DNA from: Minisyncoccota bacterium
Lineage (GTDB): Bacteria; Patescibacteriota; Minisyncoccia; Phycocordibacterales; CAIJYI01
Assembly: GCA_023229825.1 (NCBI GenBank)
Contig: JALNYN010000003.1
Location: forward strand, 1 to 64,000
Reading direction: 5' to 3'
DNA: 64,000 nucleotides
The notes beneath the pieces are model-generated. The model did not search any database and had not been told where the DNA came from. It saw only the letters and a program-made list of their open reading frames with translations. The translations under genes were made by a program, and so were the position numbers. Below are positions 58,549 to 64,000 of this stretch, in pieces. The first letter of the stretch is position 1. Each line of letters starts with the position of its first letter.

Positions 58549-58583
58549 AAACAGCGCTTACCTTGGGTGGCGCTGTTTTTTTA
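58549..58583 (+). terminator. Intrinsic terminator
   Basis: AAACAGCGC TTACCTTGGGT GGCGCTGTTTTTTT. Confidence 0.92.
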
Positions 58584-58651
58584 TAAGAGCGTACCCTGTT
58601 TTACCGCCTCCGTTCGAAATATTTTGATCTACCATTTTCGGTGTTCTCTTC

Positions 58652-58707
58652 AAACGTTTCGGACGGGAGTACAACTCCCGTCCGGCGACGAGCAACTCCC
58701 GTCCGGC
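58652..58707. repeat. REP palindrome (family A) with partial tandem arm
   Basis: 58652-58690 is a full unit (AAACGTTTCGGACGGGAG ... CCGGCGACG). It is followed by AGCAACTCCCGTCCGGC, a repeat of its right arm. Confidence 0.8.
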
Positions 58708-58728
58708 ACACACCTACACTTGATACAC

Positions 58729-60180
58729 TTAGTCGTATACTTCGAACAATCGAGTTTTTCGATTTACATCCAGGCCGCCGCCGCGCATGAATTCTACTAT
58801 CCTTCTATCCATGATGATGTGGCGTTTTTCTATTTTTTTGGCGAGTGTCAGACCTTCGAGGCTGGTGCATCTTGAGAGCGCGACGTAGGTTTGCCCGTGT
58901 GCGAAGGTGCCGGTGTCGATATCGAGCACGACCTTTTCAAATGTTTTTCCCTGGCTTTTGTGGATCGTTACGGCCCATGCGAGTTTGAGCGGATACTGAC
59001 GGAAAGACCCGACGGCTTCCGGAACGATCTGGGCGGAATCGTTGACGTAAAATTGATAGATCTCCCACGTGAAGGGCTCGACTTGGACGAGATCGCCGTC
59101 GTTTAATTTCACCTCCAAAATATCTCCGTTGAAATCTTTGGTGCGGGAAACGATCTTTCCGATGCTTCCATTTACCCACCTTCCGCGGATATCGTTGTTG
59201 AGCATCATTATTTGTGCGCCAACCTTGAGGCGCAGCTTCCCTTCCGTCGGAAACTGGTTTTCTTGAAAATCTCCGTCCGTTTTTGCTTTGTATGAAAATT
59301 CGGTTCCCGCGAGCCGTTTCAATTCCGCCTCGTTTATTTCCGCCACTTTTCGGTTCGTCGGCGCGAGATACACGGAAAAATCGCTTCCCGGCTTATGCTT
59401 ATAGCCGGGAATATGCCGCGCATTCAGATCTTCCAGTTCCCGAAACCCGATCGAGTTATCACGAACGGCGTTTAAAATTTTTATGAAAGAGAGATCTTTC
59501 TGGCGATAGATCTTCTCGAGCTCGACCGTTTCAAATTCGACATCGGCAAGCGACCGCGCGCTGAAAAAATACGGGCTTCCGTAATATTCGTTCATCATTT
59601 CTTCCTCTTCTCGTCCGACAACGGGAGGCAGTTGATACAGGTCGCCGATAAAGATCATCTGCACGCCGCCGAACGGTTCAGCCTTGCGATCGCGATTGAG
59701 GCGGAGTGCGCGATCCACGCAGTCGAGCAGATCGGCGCGGACCATTGAGATCTCGTCGATCACGATGGCGTGCAGCTCCTCGTAAATATTTTTTTGTTCT
59801 TTGTCCGCGCGGCGTTTGACCGTAGCGGGAGTGATGCCGGGTTTGAATTTAAAAAAGGAATGGATCGTTTGTCCGCGAACGTTGAGAGCCGCAACTCCGG
59901 TAGGCGCCAAGACGACGATCTTCTTTTTCGTATGTTCGCGGAAATATTCGAGCAGCGTGGATTTTCCCGTACCCGCGCGTCCGGTCACAAAAACGCTTTT
60001 GGTGCCGTGTTCCATGACATCGAGCGCCTTTTGGAAAGAGTCGTTGATCTCGACATTAAAATTTTTTTTCGACGAAGCATTGGGTTTTATATCATTTTTC
60101 TTTCCCTGCGTAGCTTTTAGCGAAGCAGAGGGCTGATTTTTATGAAGAGAAACTCTCCGAAGCGGTGTTCTTTTTAGCAT
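58729..60180 (-). CDS. PIF1/RecD-like DNA helicase
   Basis: A superfamily 1B helicase. Walker A is VTGRAGTGKSTLL (K73), motif Ia APTGVAALNVRGQTIHSFF, Walker B IVIDEISMVRADLLD, motif III MIFIGDLYQLPPVV. Near the end come AWAVTIHKSQGKTFEKV and YVALSRCTSLEGL (motifs V and VI). 483 aa. The first 45 residues are basic and disordered. Likely unwinds G-quadruplexes, R-loops or replication intermediates, as PIF1 proteins do. Stand-alone gene. Confidence 0.93.
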   Translation of the reverse strand: MLKRTPLRRVSLHKNQPSASLKATQGKKNDIKPNASSKKNFNVEINDSFQKALDVMEHGTKSVFVTGRAGTGKSTLLEYFREHTKKKIVVLAPTGVAALNVRGQTIHSFFKFKPGITPATVKRRADKEQKNIYEELHAIVIDEISMVRADLLDCVDRALRLNRDRKAEPFGGVQMIFIGDLYQLPPVVGREEEEMMNEYYGSPYFFSARSLADVEFETVELEKIYRQKDLSFIKILNAVRDNSIGFRELEDLNARHIPGYKHKPGSDFSVYLAPTNRKVAEINEAELKRLAGTEFSYKAKTDGDFQENQFPTEGKLRLKVGAQIMMLNNDIRGRWVNGSIGKIVSRTKDFNGDILEVKLNDGDLVQVEPFTWEIYQFYVNDSAQIVPEAVGSFRQYPLKLAWAVTIHKSQGKTFEKVVLDIDTGTFAHGQTYVALSRCTSLEGLTLAKKIEKRHIIMDRRIVEFMRGGGLDVNRKTRLFEVYD

Positions 60181-60211
60181 TCGGACAGTATAACATAAAT
60201 GATATTATTAT

Positions 60212-60240
60212 AAAAAATGCCCAGCGGGAAAGCCGGGCAT
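60212..60240 (-). terminator. Intrinsic terminator of purF
   Basis: Minus strand: ATGCCCGGCTTTCCCGCTGG then GCATTTTTTA. Confidence 0.88.
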
Positions 60241-60244
60241 GAGA

Positions 60245-61633
60245 TCATAATTCGGGATAATTCCCGGTAAAGCAGGCGTTGCAAAAACGGGTCTTTTCCT
60301 TGGGGTAATTCTGTTCCCCGAGCGCATAATGCAAACCTTCAAGAGAAATGAATGCGAGCGAGTCGGCGTTGAAAAATTTTCGCATCTCTTCGATATCCAT
60401 TTTTGATGCGATCAACTCGTTGTCTGACGGTGTGTCTATTCCGTACACGCAATGATGCCGAAATGGAGGACTCGCGATACGGATATGAACTTCTTTCGCG
60501 CCGGCGTCCCGAACCATTTTTACCAGCAGTTTGAAAGTTGTTCCGCGCACGATCGAATCATCGACGAGGATAACTTTCTTTCCAAAAAGAACGCCGTTGT
60601 CGGTGCAATATTTTCTCCGCGCGCCGTCTTCCCGAAGCGCTTCTGACGGCTGTATAAATGTCCTTGCCGTATAGCTTCGTTTCCTGATAAGTCCCCGTTT
60701 CAAACGCAAACCGAGGACTTTCGCATATCCCTCAGCCGCGCCGATTCCCGATTCAGGAACAGGCGAAACAAAGTAAACATCGGAAGCCGATAAACCGTCC
60801 GGAAGATCGTATTTTACCGGAGATTCTTTAGCGAGAATTTTTCCGATGCGATAGCGCGATGCGGAAACCTGCAAATCGTCTACCAGACTATCGGGACGGG
60901 CAAAATATACCTGTCTGAAAATGCAATGAGCACACGCCTTTTTCTCAAAAGGAAACAGGCTCAAAAAACCAAATTCTGAAATATCGATCATTTCACCGGG
61001 CTTGATCTCACGGATGAATTCCGCGCCGATCTCATTCAATGCGCACGTTTCTGTGGCGAGCAGATAGCACCCGTCCTTTTTCCCCAAAGATAACGGGTGA
61101 AAACCGCGAGGGTCGCGCACGCCGATAATGTGCCGGTTTTCCGTAAGGATCACCAGCGAATAGGCTCCCTTCACTTTTCCGAGCGCATCAACCAAACTTT
61201 CCATAAACGTCTCTTTTCCGCTCTTTGCGATCAGGTCGAGGATCACTTCCGTATCGCTCGTCGATTGAAACCTGCTGCCGCTTCGCAAATTGTCGGTGCG
61301 AATCGCATCGGCGTTCAGCAAATTGCCGTTGTGGGCGATGCCAATCCCGCCGAACCGCGTCTCGCTGAAACATGGCTGGGCGTTGCGGAGATGATTGCCC
61401 CCGCTTGTCGAATACCGGACATGTCCGATCGCGACCGATCCCGCGAGCCGAGCAAGGATTGCAGAATCCACGTTCACAAAACCACGATCTCGGTGAGAGT
61501 GAAATCGCTCTCCGTTTCCTTCATAACTAAGGATACCAAACGCTTCCTGTCCACAATGCTGAAGAGCGACAAGCCCCGAAACTACCAGCGACGCCGCGTC
61601 ATTTTTCGAAAATGCGCCTATTATTCCACACAT
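60245..61633 (-). CDS. purF: Amidophosphoribosyltransferase PurF
   Basis: First committed step of purine synthesis: PRPP plus glutamine to phosphoribosylamine. Glutaminase domain starts MCGIIGAFS (nucleophile Cys2), with GHVRYSTSGGNHLRNAQP and AHNGNL. The PRTase PRPP loop is VILVDDSIVRGTTF. It is the Fe-S type: Cys in ACAHCIFRQVYFARPDS, RHHCVYGID and CNACFTGNYPEL at the C-terminus. 462 aa is typical. No other pur gene is in the window. Cys2 needs no propeptide removal here. Confidence 0.96.
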   Translation of the reverse strand: MCGIIGAFSKNDAASLVVSGLVALQHCGQEAFGILSYEGNGERFHSHRDRGFVNVDSAILARLAGSVAIGHVRYSTSGGNHLRNAQPCFSETRFGGIGIAHNGNLLNADAIRTDNLRSGSRFQSTSDTEVILDLIAKSGKETFMESLVDALGKVKGAYSLVILTENRHIIGVRDPRGFHPLSLGKKDGCYLLATETCALNEIGAEFIREIKPGEMIDISEFGFLSLFPFEKKACAHCIFRQVYFARPDSLVDDLQVSASRYRIGKILAKESPVKYDLPDGLSASDVYFVSPVPESGIGAAEGYAKVLGLRLKRGLIRKRSYTARTFIQPSEALREDGARRKYCTDNGVLFGKKVILVDDSIVRGTTFKLLVKMVRDAGAKEVHIRIASPPFRHHCVYGIDTPSDNELIASKMDIEEMRKFFNADSLAFISLEGLHYALGEQNYPKEKTRFCNACFTGNYPEL

Positions 61634-61728
61634 TTTTTACCTCCTTTGTTGTTCAAAAAACAAATACAAACTGCAGTATAAAACAAAAAGAGCGAAATGG
61701 GAAGCCCACCTCGCTCTTTTCCCTATAT

Positions 61729-62298
61729 TTATTGCGCGAATCTTTCCTCAACTTTCTTCCAATCGATCGCCTGCCAAAAGGCTTCGACATAGTCGGCGCG
61801 GCGGAGTCCGTAATCGAGCATGAAGGCATGTTCAAAAACATCCATGACGAGAAGCGGGGCCGTTCCGGACAAAAGTCCGACATCGTGTTCGTTGACCCAG
61901 ATATTGAAAAGTCTTCCCTCTTCCTTGTGATACGCGAGGATCACCCAGCCGATGCCCCGCATGGCTCCGGTGGCGCGAAAATCTTTTTCCCAATTTTCGT
62001 ATGAACCGAAACGTTCGGCGATCTTCTTGTACAGTTCGCCGTCTTCCGGAAACGGCTGATTTTCGACGGAGAGATTTTCAAAATACAGTTCATGCAAATG
62101 CATCCCGTTCCATTCCCACGCAAAGCGGCGTTTGAGTTCGGAATATTCGGGAGAGCCCACCTCGATGGTTTCCGATTTTTCCGCAAGTTTGTTCACATTC
62201 GCCACATATCCGCCATAAAGCGTAAAATGATTTTTTAACAGCGCGTCGCTGAATCCGGCAAGTCCGAGCAGGTGCTCATAATTTTTTGGTTCGTACAT
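61729..62298 (-). CDS. sod: Superoxide dismutase (Fe/Mn family)
   Basis: Converts superoxide to oxygen and peroxide. Metal ligands: H24 in LLKNHFTLYGGY, His in NGMHLHELYFENL (H69 most likely), and the D-V-F-E-H pair in MDVFEHAFMLDYG. 189 aa, slightly shorter than E. coli SodB. The active-site surround differs from classic SodB (NGMHLHE instead of WNHxFYW), resembling a divergent branch of the family. Stand-alone gene next to purF. Confidence 0.9.
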   Translation of the reverse strand: MYEPKNYEHLLGLAGFSDALLKNHFTLYGGYVANVNKLAEKSETIEVGSPEYSELKRRFAWEWNGMHLHELYFENLSVENQPFPEDGELYKKIAERFGSYENWEKDFRATGAMRGIGWVILAYHKEEGRLFNIWVNEHDVGLLSGTAPLLVMDVFEHAFMLDYGLRRADYVEAFWQAIDWKKVEERFAQ

Positions 62299-62389
62299 AT
62301 AAATAAATTTATATTAGATAAATAATAATACCAATTGTATCCTTTACTACGCATTATAGCATATTCTCTTTCATGAAATCCTTAGATAC

Positions 62390-62414
62390 AAAAAAGCGGG
62401 GACAATATCCCCGC
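62390..62414 (-). terminator. Intrinsic terminator of the 41-aa gene
   Basis: Minus strand: CGGCGGGGATATTGTCCCCG then CTTTTTT. Confidence 0.88.
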
Positions 62415-62436
62415 CGTTGGTTGTTGATCTTATCGA

Positions 62437-62562
62437 TCAATCCGTGTCATCGCTGACTCTTTTGTCGCCGTTATATATGGCTCGCCGTGCCCAGCATCCC
62501 GGAACCTTATGGCACAAAAAATCAACGATCTTTCCCCATTTTCTTTTCAGATATCTAAACAT
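62437..62562 (-). CDS. Small basic protein (41 aa)
   Basis: Not recognised. MFRYLKRKWGKIVDFLCHKV then PGCWARRAIYNGDKRVSDDT. Strongly basic with a Cys pair and several Trp. AAGGAG is the SD; the codon before is also ATG (62565). Complete unit with promoter 62610-62637 and terminator 62390-62414. An amphipathic basic N-terminal helix suggests membrane-surface or nucleic-acid binding. Confidence 0.6.
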   Translation of the reverse strand: MFRYLKRKWGKIVDFLCHKVPGCWARRAIYNGDKRVSDDTD

Positions 62563-62609
62563 CATCTCTCTCCTTTGTTCAAAACTGCGGAAGGAGCCGC
62601 CCGAAATAC

Positions 62610-62637
62610 ATTATAGTCATAAAATAAAATTGAGCAA
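62610..62637 (-). promoter_or_regulatory. Promoter of the 41-aa gene
   Basis: Minus strand: TTGCTC, 16-nt spacer, TATAAT. Confidence 0.7.
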
Positions 62638-62699
62638 CACTTTGTCCGTAGCGCACTTATGCATTAGGTTTTTTTCTATTTTTCATATATAATAGAGTC

Positions 62700-62816
62700 A
62701 TGGCAAAAAGAATTAGCGTCAACACAAAAAACAAAGCAACACGCTCAAAGAAGACGAAGAAACGCCTTGCTATCAAATCCGTGAAGATCGCGGCGAAAAA
62801 GGCGAAGAAAAAATAA
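62700..62816 (+). CDS. Tiny Lys-rich protein (38 aa), histone-like tail
   Basis: MAKRISVNTKNKATRSKKTK then KRLAIKSVKIAAKKAKKK: nearly half the residues are Lys or Arg. TATAAT (62688-62693) ends 6 nt before the ATG, so it is leaderless like the core genes. A terminator follows at 62856. It could be a small nucleoid or ribosome-associated peptide; the composition resembles histone H1-like tails but no family is recognised. Confidence 0.6.
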   Translation: MAKRISVNTKNKATRSKKTKKRLAIKSVKIAAKKAKKK

Positions 62817-62855
62817 AAAGGTAAAGAGCCGTTTTGTTTCGGAAATTTATTTCAA

Positions 62856-62886
62856 TAAAAAACCGCCGATGGTTCGACGGTTTTTG
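62856..62886. terminator. Bidirectional terminator
   Basis: AAAAAACCGCCGATGG / TTCGACGGTTTTT between convergent genes. Confidence 0.8.
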
Positions 62887-62898
62887 ATGTATCGTTTT

Positions 62899-63936
62899 TT
62901 AGAAAAAAATGCGAACGCGCGTCATAATAGCGTTATCGCTTACGTTCGGTCCGCCGTCCGCACGGGTGTCGCTGTGGGTAAAATCAAGCGTAACCGAGCT
63001 ATCTTTAAATCGACCATATCCTCCATCCTTCGGCAAAACAAGAGCAATGCCGGCGGTTTCGCTTCTTCCGCTTATCGGTCCGCCCGTCCTTTCCTCGTAG
63101 ACTGCATGCACGCGAAGATCGAGTTTGTTATCTTTCATGCTCCACAACTTGTAATCGGGCAGCGTAAACCATCCTGTTTCCGTGTACGGTCTGTGTCCCG
63201 GGAGATGTGTCGACGAACGGAATGCCCCGTTGTACCAATCGAAGTTTTTGGTCGGACTCCACTTCGCGGTGACTCCTATTTTATGAAATTCATCGCTCCA
63301 TGCATTCATGAGGGCAAGCTGTAAGATGGTTTTGTCGCCGGCGGTATTTTTTATGGCATCCCATTGCAAACGCTGTGATGTTTCTATTTTGCCGCTGCTC
63401 CAGCGATCTTTGTCGTTATACGGCAAACCGGTAGAACCCGTCACATCCCCAATAAAAAGGAGCCGCGGCGTGATCATGGTTTGGACCTGTATTCCGGATG
63501 CATAGTGTTTAAAAGGGCTGTAGCCTTTTCCGGCCGGAATAGTCGCGTAGGAGGCGGGGAGATACATTTCACCGGCGGTCATCAAAAGTCCTCCGCGGAT
63601 CGTCGTATCGGAAAACATCTTCCCGACCAGACCTTCTTTGCCGAAATTATAACCGACCCAGCCTTGGGTGATGTAGTTGGCATGAACGCGCGAATCAAGA
63701 CCGGCGATATCGGTTTCCACAAAAGCCAGCCAATGTTCTTTGTATTTCAAGCCAGTGCGAATGCGAAATTGCGACGCCATGAAGTCTTGCTCTGAGCCGC
63801 CGACGATATTGGTGTAACCCCAAACATTTACTTCCAGATCGTTCTTTTTATAGATCGGCTCGACTTCATGTCCGGCGGCAAAAGCGCCGAAAGAAATAAA
63901 AAAAATGAAAAGAATTCGTATTATTATTTTTTTCAA
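62899..63936 (-). CDS. Secreted beta-barrel (porin-like) candidate
   Basis: A Sec signal peptide (IIIRILFIFFISFGAFAAG) precedes about 325 residues of alternating polar/hydrophobic strands (FRIRTGLKYKEHWLAFVETD; TILQLALMNAWSDEFHKIGV; LDLRVHAVYEER). It ends in a final strand NAIMTRVRIFF with C-terminal Phe, the usual outer-membrane barrel signature. I do not recognise a specific porin family. The start is TTG at 63936 with GGAGG about 9 nt upstream. Most CPR bacteria are thought to lack an outer membrane, so the barrel reading is an inference. A secreted beta-rich adhesin is the alternative. Confidence 0.6.
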   Translation of the reverse strand: MKKIIIRILFIFFISFGAFAAGHEVEPIYKKNDLEVNVWGYTNIVGGSEQDFMASQFRIRTGLKYKEHWLAFVETDIAGLDSRVHANYITQGWVGYNFGKEGLVGKMFSDTTIRGGLLMTAGEMYLPASYATIPAGKGYSPFKHYASGIQVQTMITPRLLFIGDVTGSTGLPYNDKDRWSSGKIETSQRLQWDAIKNTAGDKTILQLALMNAWSDEFHKIGVTAKWSPTKNFDWYNGAFRSSTHLPGHRPYTETGWFTLPDYKLWSMKDNKLDLRVHAVYEERTGGPISGRSETAGIALVLPKDGGYGRFKDSSVTLDFTHSDTRADGGPNVSDNAIMTRVRIFF

Positions 63937-64000
63937 GGGAAAAGTCCTCCTTCATCTAAAAATCATGTTTCTATAGAGAAAACTACCATTGATCTTCTAA

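Noticed and set aside
1480..58707. REP palindromes as a second CRISPR array
   Set aside because: They are dispersed, in both orientations, with no regular spacing.
1..64000. tRNA, rRNA, tmRNA, RNase P or SRP RNA genes
   Set aside because: I scanned for T-arm GGTTCGAATCC-like motifs and conserved cores. The only GGTTCGA matches are inside repeats. A covariance-model scan would be needed to exclude divergent ones.
1..64000. Recoding of UGA as glycine (as in Gracilibacteria/SR1)
   Set aside because: Genes such as spoIIM end at TGA at the expected family length, and core proteins show no in-frame TGA.

Overview
The window looks like a Candidate Phyla Radiation (Patescibacteria, probably Parcubacteria/Paceibacteria-type) chromosome fragment. 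This is inferred from compact housekeeping genes, many of which start 6-8 nt after a -10 box (leaderless mRNAs), from the set of short cell-envelope and division genes (ftsA, ftsQ, ftsW, mraY, murG, an M23 hydrolase, lepB, mscL, spoIIM), and from the many small hypothetical proteins. UGA is used as a normal stop, so the code is the standard bacterial one. No rRNA or tRNA gene was recognised.

Layout. 0-6.8 kb: ftsA, ybeY, rpsU, hisS, lepB (all minus), then def and pth (plus). 6.8-9.9 kb: small membrane proteins, including four tandem paralogous cassettes, each closed by a near-identical terminator, with a REP-associated transposase (RAYT) among them. 9.9-19.8 kb: rpsA, a metal-site-less metallo-beta-lactamase homologue, gyrA, a CYTH protein, a membrane methyltransferase and a zeta-toxin module. 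19.8-23.7 kb: an accessory patch of small SD-led genes with consensus promoters, including two tandem stand-alone HEAGH (M41-like) proteins. 23.8-32.3 kb: exonuclease, rlmN, mscL, M13 peptidase, pyrH, cyclophilin, Nudix, spoIIM, HIT, GIY-YIG. 32.3-42.5 kb: a complete type V-A CRISPR-Cas locus (dinD-like remnant, structured leader, cas12a, terminator, cas4-cas1-cas2, structured leader, array of 38 repeats) followed directly by a PanA/RelE-like toxin-antitoxin pair. 43-57.4 kb: M23 hydrolase, murG, ftsW, mraY, a MITE-like element, sufU-sufC-DUF59, dus, a membrane-tethered Clp-type ATPase with a dead first ATPase domain, ftsQ, serS. 57.7-64 kb: two small genes, a PIF1-like helicase, purF, sod, two tiny genes and a porin-like beta-barrel candidate.

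Dispersed repeats fill most intergenic spaces. Family A is a REP palindrome (GCCGGACGGGGTT-type arm followed by AAACGTTT), often as inverted pairs, probably linked to the RAYT gene. Family B is a GTGGATTCCGGA / TCCGGAATGAC palindrome. Family C is a fold-back built on ATACCAATATACGAAT. Family D is a CACCAAGGACAGTC-bounded element. AT-rich inverted repeats form further minor families.

The most interesting region is the cas12a locus. Cas12a is long (1362 aa) and has all RuvC/Nuc catalytic residues. Its upstream region carries two crossing inverted repeats in A-B-A'-B' order (about 31 bp and 17 bp) starting exactly where a predicted promoter would initiate. This could be a bistable attenuator or a small RNA. 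An intrinsic terminator separates effector from adaptation genes, and the array leader holds two long hairpins that share bases. A leaderless toxin-antitoxin pair follows the array by 64 bp.
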